Shown in pieces: positions 55,106-62,330 of a stretch of 64,000 bases of DNA. The translations under genes and the position numbers were made by a program. The stretch covers positions 157,608 through 221,607 of the forward strand of contig NZ_LDJX01000007.1 of assembly GCF_001306415.1 (NCBI RefSeq), in the 5' to 3' direction. The number at the start of each line of letters is the position of its first letter. Position 1 is the first letter of the stretch. The notes under the pieces were generated by a model. It was given only the letters and a program-made list of their open reading frames with translations, had not been told where the DNA came from and ran no database searches. This DNA is from Croceitalea dokdonensis DOKDO 023. GTDB taxonomy: Bacteria > Bacteroidota > Bacteroidia > Flavobacteriales > Flavobacteriaceae.

Positions 55106-55438
55106 TTACGCAACCTTGAATTCCGAGTCATTCATTTGTACACTGAACTTTATATTCGCCTTTAGTGCGTTAAACACTTTTAAAATAGTTTCAATCGTTA
55201 CGTTTTTTGCGCTTCGCTCCAGTTTAGAAATCTGTGACTTTTGAACTCCAATCAATTCACCAAGTTGTTCTTGGGTCAATTTCCGTTCTTTTCGCACGGA
55301 CTTAATCATTTCGCCCAAGACCTCCATTCGCAAATCGAATTCATACTTGTCCCTATCCGCTGTTCCAATTTTCCCGATGTCCTTGTCCTTCATTTGGTCA
55401 AGGGTCATCATTTTCATCTTTTTCTTTTTTGTTGCCAT
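55106..55438 (-). CDS. HigA-like XRE antitoxin
   Basis: 110 aa. A lysine-rich start is followed by a helix-turn-helix of the XRE type at about residues 45-95 (RKERKLTQEQLGELIGVQKS, LERSAKNVTIETILKVFNAL). It lies 11 bp after the RelE-like toxin gene, and toxin-first order is typical of HigBA modules. It should bind and neutralise the toxin and repress the shared promoter. Toxin-antitoxin pairs are common integron cargo because they stabilise arrays. Confidence 0.88.
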   Translation of the reverse strand: MATKKKKMKMMTLDQMKDKDIGKIGTADRDKYEFDLRMEVLGEMIKSVRKERKLTQEQLGELIGVQKSQISKLERSAKNVTIETILKVFNALKANIKFSVQMNDSEFKVA

Positions 55439-55449
55439 AACCTTTGTTT

Positions 55450-55782
55450 TTATTGCTCGAAATATTCCGTTCGAATCTGTTTTGCTTTCTCGATTTCAGC
55501 TTTTGGAACCTTGTCCGTTTTTTTAACCATTCCGTGCGTTAAAATCACAAGCGTTTCGGTTTTGCCCGTCCTATCCCAGAATGCGAAAAGTCGGTATTGA
55601 AGTCCTGCGTATTTTGTCCTGAATTCCCAAATGTCGTCCGTCAGTTTCTTGAACAATTTTGGGTCAAGTCCAAGTTTTGCCTTGTCCAGATTATAGTAAA
55701 TCTTTGCTTTTGCTTTCTTGTCGACCTTTGACATAAAGTCAATAGCCTGCTCAAGAAAAACGACTTCAAACCTTTTTTCCAT
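55450..55782 (-). CDS. HigB/RelE-family toxin
   Basis: 110 aa. The fold of the phage-derived Gp49-like/HigB group is indicated by IWEFRTKYAGLQYRLFAFWD and LVILTHGMVKKTDKVPKAEI, with the usual Lys-rich tail. Such toxins cut mRNA on the ribosome. It is the first gene of the toxin-antitoxin unit. A perfect -7 element 26 bp upstream suggests that the unit carries its own promoter, which most cassettes do not. Confidence 0.88.
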   Translation of the reverse strand: MEKRFEVVFLEQAIDFMSKVDKKAKAKIYYNLDKAKLGLDPKLFKKLTDDIWEFRTKYAGLQYRLFAFWDRTGKTETLVILTHGMVKKTDKVPKAEIEKAKQIRTEYFEQ

Positions 55783-55807
55783 TCTGTTTATGTGCCCATT
55801 TATAAGA

Positions 55808-55815
55808 CAAATATA
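55808..55815 (-). promoter_or_regulatory. -7 promoter element of the toxin-antitoxin cassette
   Basis: The minus strand reads TATATTTG, a full match to TAnnTTTG, 26 bp upstream of the toxin ATG and within the cassette. Toxin-antitoxin cassettes commonly carry their own promoter. Confidence 0.5.
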
Positions 55816-55869
55816 AATAAAAAAGTTGAATTATATAGAAACTTTTATATTTTGGTCAGCATTAAAGAT

Positions 55870-55993
55870 AACGGTTAGTATAACCGTCAGTTACGGGTTA
55901 ATATGCGTTAATTTTCGGTTTAGCACAGACTTTAGCAATTCCGAGTGGATTCGGACGTAGTCGAATCCGCCGTAATTGCGGTTATACATTGTT
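55870..55993 (-). repeat. attC-like site C (short class)
   Basis: 124 bp. Outer arms TATAACCGTCAGTTACGG and CCGTAATTGCGGTTATA pair. The internal hairpin joins GGATTC and GAATCC. It closes the 112-aa protein unit. Confidence 0.8.
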
Positions 55994-56001
55994 GTAACAC
56001 G

Positions 56002-56340
56002 TTATTTTTTCAGTTTTATATTTTTCAATTCCACCTTAAATGCTAATTCACCACCAATTTCAATGAATTCTCCTTTTTGGTCATAAAATTCCACGAAAGC
56101 AGTTTTGCTGTCAATAATCTCCATAACAGTTCCGATAGTTCCAGTTTCTATTCCGATTTTAAGTTTTGCTTTCGGGCTAACTTTTTTATAGAGCCATTTT
56201 TTCTCTATTCGTTTCCGTTCAACCTGATTTTTCGGGATTCCGAAAATCAATCCTTTAATCCAATCATAAATCATATTCAGTCCGACCCAGATTCCACCAA
56301 GAATCCATTTCACAAAGATTTCCGCTATTATTTCTCCCAT
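56002..56340 (-). CDS. Small membrane-associated cassette protein
   Basis: 112 aa. An amphipathic hydrophobic N-terminus (about residues 3-34, EIIAEIFVKWILGGIWVGLN) is followed by a basic linker and a small beta domain (KLKIGIETGTIGTVMEIIDS) that resembles KOW/SH3-like barrels. No family is recognised with confidence. The start lies 37 bp from site D and the stop 9 bp from site C. Confidence 0.65.
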   Translation of the reverse strand: MGEIIAEIFVKWILGGIWVGLNMIYDWIKGLIFGIPKNQVERKRIEKKWLYKKVSPKAKLKIGIETGTIGTVMEIIDSKTAFVEFYDQKGEFIEIGGELAFKVELKNIKLKK

Positions 56341-56377
56341 TTATAGTCCATTTTTCGGTCGGTCGGTAATGTGTTAC

Positions 56378-56565
56378 AACGGTTCGGCTAAGCGTAGTGC
56401 GGAGACAAGGAAACCTTTCGTTTCCGTCTGCGCACTACGCTAAAGCTTATTGTTTAGTTTTATTTTTTCTTTTCCAAAGCTAAATCCATAAGATTTAGCG
56501 ACTTCATAAATATACACAGACCTTTCGATTAAACCCTAAAGTCCGCATTACGTTTAGGCATTGTT
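56378..56565 (-). repeat. attC-like site D (long class)
   Basis: 188 bp. Outer arms GGCTAAGCGTAGTGCGG and CCGCATTACGTTTAGGC pair. GCTAAAGC (56439), GCTAAATC (56479) and GATTTAGC (56492) form the triplicate motif, and GGAAAC/GTTTCC a further hairpin. It closes the DUF4468-like unit. Confidence 0.85.
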
Positions 56566-56702
56566 ACCAACTGTTTTTCTTCGTCTGAGTAAGTCCTTTT
56601 ACTCCGAGCGAGTGAAAAGTCCATTAACACAACAGTTGCGTTTGAGTAAGAAATCCATCTGCGCTTTTACTCCGTAAGAGTTAAAAGTCTAGAGTTTTTA
56701 TT

Positions 56703-57236
56703 TTACCACTCCTCTTCTGATTTATCTTTTACTACAACTGCAAGATGAGTATTGGAAATGATATTTTTCTGAACAGAATAAACATTGCCGATAAATTCTT
56801 TGTAAACCTTTGCGTACCATTTTTTACTTGTCATACTTGGTTTGCTACCTTCAGGATATGGCAATTCATCTATCGCTGTTCCAAAATAGGGATGATTATA
56901 ACTTTCAATTATTAGTCTAATTTTGTTGTCCTTGAAGTACACTTCATATTCGTAAGAAACATTTTGGCCAACTAAGTTCGAACCAGAGAAAACTTTTGTT
57001 TCGTTAGGAAATTCTCCAGCTACTTTAATTACGCCTTTTTCCTTGTTTTCTTCTTTAAATAAATACTCCTTTTGTTTCTGGTTTTTAACTCCCGTCGTAA
57101 GAAAGTTGTGCACCCTATCGTAGAGCACGTCTTTGGTTGTATTGTCGACATTTATGACTGTGTCAATACTTATTAAATTGTTCTGTGAAAAGGTAAAAGT
57201 GCTAGTAAATAAAATTAGCAGAAAAATATTCTTCAT
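56703..57236 (-). CDS. Secreted DUF4468-like protein
   Basis: 177 aa. The start is ATG 57236 (KNIFLLILFTSTFTFSQ, signal peptide to about residue 18) rather than an upstream codon. The mature part (VINVDNTTKDVLYDRVHNFL) resembles the DUF4468 family, a TBP-like fold common in Bacteroidota. Function unknown. A 130-bp 3' region between the stop and site D contains direct repeats shared with the unit at 58299-58466. Confidence 0.75.
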   Translation of the reverse strand: MKNIFLLILFTSTFTFSQNNLISIDTVINVDNTTKDVLYDRVHNFLTTGVKNQKQKEYLFKEENKEKGVIKVAGEFPNETKVFSGSNLVGQNVSYEYEVYFKDNKIRLIIESYNHPYFGTAIDELPYPEGSKPSMTSKKWYAKVYKEFIGNVYSVQKNIISNTHLAVVVKDKSEEEW

Positions 57237-57282
57237 TGTCGTTGGTTTGATTTTTGACTTAATTTTCAAAAAAATAGTTGGT

Positions 57283-57467
57283 AACGGTTTAGCTATGAAC
57301 AGTACGGAGGCAAACTAGCGTTTGCTTTCCGCCATGCCCGTAGCGAAATCTTTTGGTTTTGTTTCTTTTTTTGTGTCAAAGCGAAATCCCAAAGATTTCG
57401 CGACATTATAAATATACGCAGACCTTAGCGTTTAAAAACTAAGCCCGTATTGTTTATAGGTTTTGTT
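57283..57467 (-). repeat. attC-like site E (long class)
   Basis: 185 bp. Outer arms GCTATGAACAGTACGG and CCGTATTGTTTATAGG pair. The triplicate motif is GCGAAATC (57343), GCGAAATC (57381) and GATTTCGC (57394). It closes the 126-aa protein unit. Confidence 0.85.
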
Positions 57468-57477
57468 GTAAACAGTA

Positions 57478-57858
57478 TTATTTTTCCGCTTTTACAAATT
57501 CCAAAATATTATCAATCCTAGGACTTGTTGCGTGAACTTTATAGCCTTTCGAGTCCGTACTTATTATTTCTACGTTTATGGCTTGTCCGATCATATGACT
57601 GGCATCTTCGGGATAATTTAGGATTTTAGTATAAGTCATTACATATTCACAATCAGATTTCCATTCAATCGATGAATAAGCCTCTACTTTAGTTATAGGG
57701 TTTATTTCAATTTGTGTTGAGTCCGTCCTTATTATCAATTCCGGTCTGTTTTCTAAGACATAATTAAAGTTTCCTGTTTTATAATCCAGACACTTTTTTT
57801 CCTGTGCTTTGCAGTTAAAGCAAGTAATAATTAAGATTAAATAAATACAGTTTTTCAT
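57478..57858 (-). CDS. Small exported cassette protein
   Basis: 126 aa from ATG 57858 (KNCIYLILIITCFNCKAQ, a signal with a possible lipobox Cys). A longer frame running back to 58002 merely reads through site F and is rejected. The mature domain (TDSTQIEINPITKVEAYSSI, about 100 aa) is not assigned. The start lies 4 bp from the unit's own core repeat. Confidence 0.7.
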   Translation of the reverse strand: MKNCIYLILIITCFNCKAQEKKCLDYKTGNFNYVLENRPELIIRTDSTQIEINPITKVEAYSSIEWKSDCEYVMTYTKILNYPEDASHMIGQAINVEIISTDSKGYKVHATSPRIDNILEFVKAEK

Positions 57859-57867
57859 ATTGTTTAC

Positions 57868-58050
57868 AACGGTTGGGCTAAGCGTAGTGCGGAGGCAAGG
57901 AAACTTTTCGTTTCCGTCTGCGCACGAAGCTGAAGCTTTTGGTTTTGCTTTTTTTTGTCCAAAGCTAAATCCCAAAGATTTAGCTACATTATAAATATAC
58001 ACAGACCTTTCGGTTTCGCCCTAAAATCCGCATTACGTTTAGGCTTTGTT
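57868..58050 (-). repeat. attC-like site F (long class)
   Basis: 183 bp. Outer arms GGCTAAGCGTAGTGCGG and CCGCATTACGTTTAGGC pair. The triplicate motif is GCTGAAGC (57929), GCTAAATC (57964) and GATTTAGC (57977). It closes the 55-aa protein unit. Confidence 0.85.
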
Positions 58051-58298
58051 ACCACACGTTTTTTCCGTCCGAGTATGCAGTTTCCGCTTGCTTTTTTTTG
58101 TATTCTGCCCGAGTTGGAAGTCCATCCCCAACAGTTCCGTTTGAGTGAATTCTGCTTTCGCAAACTAGCTATAAATTCCAACTGCGCAACGATTAAGTTC
58201 GAGTGAAGTCCATCTGCACAAACTAGCTAAAAAGTCCATCAAGATAACAGTTGCGTTTGAGTCAAGTCCATTTGCGTTCAGATTACGTATTCTATTCG

Positions 58299-58466
58299 CT
58301 ACTTTTTATTTTTATAAAAAAGAGGCATTAATGCTGCCAATATAATTGCCGTTACTATAGCCGCAATCCAATTTAGTTCGCCATGAACAAAGTAATCATA
58401 AAGAAGAAATCCAGTTGCGAATCCGGATGCCATTTTGAGATTTTTTAAGTTGATAAAGTCTTTCAT
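58299..58466 (-). CDS. 55-aa small membrane protein, cassette-encoded
   Basis: 55 aa from ATG 58466: basic start KDFINLKNLKMASGF followed by a hydrophobic stretch (NWIAAIVTAIILAALMPLFY, about residues 32-51). One or two membrane segments are expected. It is the only plausible gene in the unit, and its place between two attC-like sites supports it. A 240-bp region with repeats lies between its stop and site F. No family is recognised. Confidence 0.6.
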   Translation of the reverse strand: MKDFINLKNLKMASGFATGFLLYDYFVHGELNWIAAIVTAIILAALMPLFYKNKK

Positions 58467-58501
58467 TATGTTGGTTATTTATTTTTTTGCAAACGTGTGG
58501 T

Positions 58502-58649
58502 AACGGCCCCTGTATAAAGCGGGCGGGGCGTTTTGGCTCTTGTCCGCTTCTTGTCGGCCGGTTGTGTTGTTTATAAATATACTTGAATTTCGGGATTTAG
58601 CCGCCACGCGTTGAGCTTTTAAAACGCCCCGTTCGCTTTATACCGTGTT
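58502..58649 (-). repeat. attC-like site G (composite, about 150 bp)
   Basis: 148 bp. Outer arms GTATAAAGCGGGCGGGGCG and CGCCCCGTTCGCTTTATAC pair. The unit to its right complements G imperfectly, but has a perfect 14-bp complement in a second half-site at 58726-58739. Confidence 0.75.
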
Positions 58650-58875
58650 CATGCCGGTTGGGCTCTTCATATGGTGTTTCCCCTTTCCCTGGCTTTGTGT
58701 ATTTGGGGCGTTTTACTCAGGGGCCGTTCAGGCCGATTGAATATCGTGGGAGCGTGAAATCCTTTTGGTTGTGTTTCGTGTTTTGACGGAATGCACCGCA
58801 CCATTGTAAAGGGGGACTGTTCTCTCGGGTGTCCGATTTCATGGCGGAGCGATATGTCCTCTGGCAATCGGCCTG
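58650..58875 (-). other. Cassette without a convincing gene
   Basis: About 225 bp between sites G and H, GC-richer than its neighbours. Short frames exist on the minus strand but look like chance frames with no family features. GTTCAGGCCGATTG (58726-58739) and CAATCGGCCTGAAC (58865-58878) are perfect 14-bp arms, 16 bp when CC/GG is added, and delimit a unit of about 125 bp. Confidence 0.55.
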
Positions 58876-58998
58876 AACGGTTCGTGTATGATTAGTTGCG
58901 GACTTTTCCAACGGAAAATGTCCGCCTGTGAATAAAGATAATTGATTGCAAAGGATTCCGTTTAAGGAATCCGACCGCAATTAATTATACACTTTGTT
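58876..58998 (-). repeat. attC-like site H (short class)
   Basis: 123 bp. Outer arms GTGTATGATTAGTTGCGG and CCGCAATTAATTATACAC pair. The internal hairpin joins GGATTCC and GGAATCC. It closes the 213-aa protein unit. Confidence 0.82.
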
Positions 58999-59012
58999 AC
59001 CATACGTTTTTT

Positions 59013-59654
59013 TTATTCAGTTCGATAGGAATTTGAATTTAGGTCGTACCATTGTTTTGAAAGCAAAACTCCATTTTTATCAAATTCCATTGTCATTAAT
59101 GGTGCTTCATTGTTGTAATACGAAATGCTCTTAATTTGGCCATTTTCAAACCATTCAGTCCAAATACCATTTTTCAATCCATTTTCCTTGAGGCCCAAAA
59201 CTTTGGGTTTGCCATTTTTGAAAAATTCAGATATTTTTTCTTCTCCTGGAATTGGTTGAATTTGAGTTTCTGTTCGTTTGAAATTTAGTGTCTTCTTGAA
59301 AATTACTAAATCCCCAAATTCTTCGATAGTCATTCTATTTTCACTCAATTCAAGTATTTTATAATTCCGTGTTCCCAAATTTAGGGTTGAGTCCGTAATC
59401 GAATAGTTTGTCTTGAATTGTCCGTAAGATTCTTTGATATCTAAAACCCCATCTTTTTGAAAGAGATAAAAACTTATTTCTGTAACAGTTGAGTCCGCTA
59501 TCCCATTTGTATTTAGCAAAAGTTCAGGGTCCTTTTTAGGCTTTTCATGCTCCCAAGTTCCTAGAATTTGATTTTCAAGCAACTTTTGTCCGCTCATAAT
59601 GATTGGAACAATAAACAGAAGCGAAAATAGGGTATGAGTAATTAAATTTTTCAA
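59013..59654 (-). CDS. Exported lipocalin-like/MORN-type protein
   Basis: 213 aa. Signal peptide to about residue 22 (FIVPIIMSGQ). Residues 25-125 are a beta-rich lipocalin-like region (ILGTWEHEKPKKDPE). The C-terminal part carries MORN-variant repeats (NGLKNGIWTEWFENGQIKS, MEFDKNGVLLSKQWYDL) like those of YwqK antitoxin-type proteins. Function unknown. The start lies 4 bp from its unit boundary. Confidence 0.72.
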   Translation of the reverse strand: MKNLITHTLFSLLFIVPIIMSGQKLLENQILGTWEHEKPKKDPELLLNTNGIADSTVTEISFYLFQKDGVLDIKESYGQFKTNYSITDSTLNLGTRNYKILELSENRMTIEEFGDLVIFKKTLNFKRTETQIQPIPGEEKISEFFKNGKPKVLGLKENGLKNGIWTEWFENGQIKSISYYNNEAPLMTMEFDKNGVLLSKQWYDLNSNSYRTE

Positions 59655-59664
59655 AATGTATGGT

Positions 59665-59787
59665 AACGGCTCCGGCTATGAGTAGTTGCGTGGGTTAGTA
59701 CTTAACTTTGCAAGTACGCACCGAACTGAAAATCCGCGAGGATTTTCAGAAGTAGGCGAGAACAAGCAATTACTTATAGCCATTGTT
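59665..59787 (-). repeat. attC-like site I (short class)
   Basis: 123 bp. Outer arms GGCTATGAGTAGTTGCGTG and AAGCAATTACTTATAGCC pair. The internal hairpin joins CTGAAAATCC and GGATTTTCAG, with an additional CTTGC/GCAAG-type pairing in the left half. It closes the 260-aa unit. Confidence 0.82.
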
Positions 59788-59798
59788 GTACACAGTAT

Positions 59799-60581
59799 TT
59801 ATTTACTTAATTCTATTTGAAATTTTGTCGCATTAAATGCTGCTTGCAAACCTCTTAAATTTGTTTCAGATTTATTTTGTTCAAATAATTCAGCCAAGTA
59901 TTCAGCTTGTTTGGTCACATTATCATTCTCCTTTTTAAATATTTGATATTTTAAAAGAATCAAATTCGCCATGATTTTATCTGAAATAGTTATATCACCT
60001 TGGTTTAGGTATTCCTTTATTGTACTTCCTATCTCGGAATCGTTTTCAGATAGTTCATCGAATAAGTAAGCATTAGCCAAGTCAGATTTATTCATAGTTG
60101 AGTAATCGTTTTGGTCAGACATATCTTTTCGGTAAGTCATTTTGTTTCCATTTAGAAAATACCATCTGGTGTAAGAATCATTTTCCATTTTGATTTCTTT
60201 TTCAAAAGCTTTTTTCTTTACAGTCCAATTTGTGAAAGCAATCAAAAGTTCAGTTCCGTCATCTTTCTTTAATATGGTAAATCGAATCAAGTAATTTCTT
60301 TTCCCTGGTTTTTCAATTTCGATGTCTAATTTATTTTCTACAGAAACATATTTTTTCAATGCTTTTAGAACTGATGAAACATCTTCAGGACTTGCTTCAG
60401 GAAATAAGTTTTCTCTTAAAAACAAATCAATGTATAAGTAATGAGTTAAATAAAAATCATCCATTTTCAGATAATTCGCCTCTGTCAAATGTTCGGTTTT
60501 GATATTGATTTTGTCTGATTGAGAATATCCAAAATTTGTGAATATTGCTAAAAGTAAAAGTGTGATTATTTTTCTGTTCAT
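59799..60581 (-). CDS. Exported cassette protein of unknown family
   Basis: 260 aa. Signal peptide NRKIITLLLLAIFTNFGYSQ (cleavage near residue 21). The mature part is rich in charged residues (ASPEDVSSVLKALKKYVSVE, YLIRFTILKKDDGTELLIAF) and is mixed alpha/beta at the start and helical at the end. I recognise no family. The gene is AT-rich. The start lies 16 bp from the unit boundary. Confidence 0.72.
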   Translation of the reverse strand: MNRKIITLLLLAIFTNFGYSQSDKINIKTEHLTEANYLKMDDFYLTHYLYIDLFLRENLFPEASPEDVSSVLKALKKYVSVENKLDIEIEKPGKRNYLIRFTILKKDDGTELLIAFTNWTVKKKAFEKEIKMENDSYTRWYFLNGNKMTYRKDMSDQNDYSTMNKSDLANAYLFDELSENDSEIGSTIKEYLNQGDITISDKIMANLILLKYQIFKKENDNVTKQAEYLAELFEQNKSETNLRGLQAAFNATKFQIELSK

Positions 60582-60603
60582 TCTGTTGGGTTATATTGTG
60601 TAC

Positions 60604-60787
60604 AACGCCCGAGCTAAAGGTAGTGCGGTGTTGGGCAAGCGGTTCCCATGGCGCAAGGTCCCTTGGCAAAAGCCTTGTTTTTTGTCTTATTTTTTCTCGG
60701 ACAAAAGCACAACGCTTTTGCCACCAACTAAAAATACGCAAACCTTTGGAAAGAACACCCTTGCCCGCATTACATTTAGGTTTTGTT
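60604..60787 (-). repeat. attC-like site J (long class)
   Basis: 184 bp. Outer arms GAGCTAAAGGTAGTGCGG and CCGCATTACATTTAGG pair. The triplicate motif is GGCAAAAGCC (60665), CAAAAGC (60702) and GCTTTTGCC (60714). It closes the unit to its right, in which no gene is found. Confidence 0.82.
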
Positions 60788-61187
60788 AGCGGTGGTAAGC
60801 ACGCCCTGCCCATTGCCCAACGGACGTGCCACAGATTTGTCTCCCGTGGTTTTTGCCGCATTTTCCACCCGGCGACAGGCCATTGCGGACGGGCCCAGGA
60901 TAAACGCCCTTAAACCTGCCAAGATAGGGAGTGACGGCCCAAAGGTCGACCTGCGAACGGATTGCGCACCGATTCCGTACAGGCGGCAAAAGGGAAGGCC
61001 CCGAAAGCTGCCCTACCGTCCAGGCCCGAACCAAGCGAACCTGACCGGCCTAACAAACAAGTACCGTGGATTTTTTGCTTTTCTGATAAACGTGCCCCTT
61101 GCGCACCGCTTGTCCAACTAACACGTAAAAAAGCAAAAAAGGGAAGGCCGCGAAGAAGCTCTGTTTTATTTGGTGCTTATCACCGTT
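60788..61187 (-). other. GC-rich cassette without a convincing gene
   Basis: About 400 bp, clearly richer in G+C than the genes around it. Frames of 75-112 codons exist on both strands but overlap one another and lack family features, so none is accepted. Its ends are GTTAGCGGTGGTAAGCAC and the complement of GTTAACGGTGATAAGCAC, matching at 16 of 18 positions. It is a genuine unit by that test. Confidence 0.55.
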
Positions 61188-61375
61188 AACGGTTTAGCTA
61201 TGAACAGTACGGGAGTAAACTAGCGTTTGCTTTCCGCCACGCACATAGCAAAATCTTTTTGTTTTGTTTTTTCTTTTCCTTGTTTAAAGCAAAATCCCAA
61301 AGATTTTGCGGACATCATAAAAATACACAAACCTTTCGTTTAAGCCCGAAGCCCGTATTGTTTATAGGTTTTGTT
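61188..61375 (-). repeat. attC-like site K (long class)
   Basis: 188 bp. Outer arms GCTATGAACAGTACGGG and CCCGTATTGTTTATAGG pair. The triplicate motif is GCAAAATC (61248), GCAAAATC (61289) and GATTTTGC (61302). It closes the beta-propeller unit. Sites E and K are close relatives. Confidence 0.85.
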
Positions 61376-61385
61376 GTAGCACGTA

Positions 61386-62321
61386 TTACCTTAAGATTTT
61401 GAATAGTCCGAAGTGCGTCGCAATCCAATAAACCTTGTCTTCAATTGCAATATCTAAAATTGCATTACCACGCTCTCTGAAATAAAAAGGAATAATATTA
61501 TCGTTCGTAACTATATTCAAACCATTGTTAGTTGCAAGCCACAAAAGACCGAAATTATCAATTTCGATATCTCTAACCAAATTATCAGATAATTCAGAGT
61601 TTTCCTTATTCATATGAGTCCATTTGTCATTACTCAATATTGACAATCCTCCCGTTTTGTTTCCACCGTAACCAATTATTAAATCGCCGTTAACATCAAA
61701 TTTTAATGACCGAACATAATTTTGTAATTCCGAGTTTTCATCATTTAACGACTCCCAATCGTTGTCTTTAAAAATTAAAAGCCCGTTGTTATGACCAATA
61801 TAGATTAATTCGGAATTTTTAACAGCGATTGCTCTGATAGTCAACTTTTTTGGCAGATAAATCTTTTTCCAATTTTCACCATCAAATGAAGTTAATCCGC
61901 TTGTGCCTCCAAAATATAGAATTCCATTTTCGTCTTCTGTAATAGCTATTACAGAGTTGTCAGATAATTTTGTTTCATAACTCGAAAAGCTTTTCCAAGT
62001 TTGGCCATCAAATTTGACTAAACCATTTGGTTTTGAATACGAAACCCAAACGTTATTGTTCGAGTCAACAAAGATTGGTGAAATGAAACTACCTTTAACT
62101 TCTGAATTGCTTTTGTCGTACGTAGTCCAATTTGTTCCGTCAAATTTAATTAAGCCAGATTCGCCAGTCCCAATCCATTTATTACCGTCATCGTCAACAG
62201 CAATCCCCCAAATTTTATCATCGGTTAATTCCGAATTCTCTTTAGTAAAATGAGTCATTTCTTGACCGAGACTTATTTTAAAAAATAAAAGTATTAATAT
62301 TATGGAAAATGTTTCTCTCAT
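61386..62321 (-). CDS. Exported beta-propeller protein (two-component-regulator propeller type)
   Basis: 311 aa. Signal peptide to about residue 20 (LLFFKISLGQ). At least five repeats of about 40 residues contain WIGTGESGLIKFDGTNWTTY-like units (GIAVDDDGNKWIG, YFGGTSGLTSFDGENWKKIY, IDNFGLLWLATNNGL), the regulator-propeller repeat usually found as the sensor part of hybrid kinases. Here it stands alone. The function may be carbohydrate or ligand sensing, but nothing proves it. The start lies 3 bp from its unit boundary. Confidence 0.82.
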   Translation of the reverse strand: MRETFSIILILLFFKISLGQEMTHFTKENSELTDDKIWGIAVDDDGNKWIGTGESGLIKFDGTNWTTYDKSNSEVKGSFISPIFVDSNNNVWVSYSKPNGLVKFDGQTWKSFSSYETKLSDNSVIAITEDENGILYFGGTSGLTSFDGENWKKIYLPKKLTIRAIAVKNSELIYIGHNNGLLIFKDNDWESLNDENSELQNYVRSLKFDVNGDLIIGYGGNKTGGLSILSNDKWTHMNKENSELSDNLVRDIEIDNFGLLWLATNNGLNIVTNDNIIPFYFRERGNAILDIAIEDKVYWIATHFGLFKILR

Positions 62322-62330
62322 ATGTGCTAC

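Noticed and set aside
57859..58002. An N-terminal extension of the 126-aa cassette protein
   Set aside because: The extension is site F read in one frame; a good signal peptide starts at ATG 57858.
58667..58980. Two minus-strand frames of 66 and 87 codons
   Set aside because: They overlap each other in the GC-richer gene-less unit and one runs through site H.
60457..61121. Several overlapping frames of 80-134 codons on both strands
   Set aside because: They overlap one another, cross site J or the start of a real gene, and show no family features; the GC-rich segment keeps stops rare by chance.
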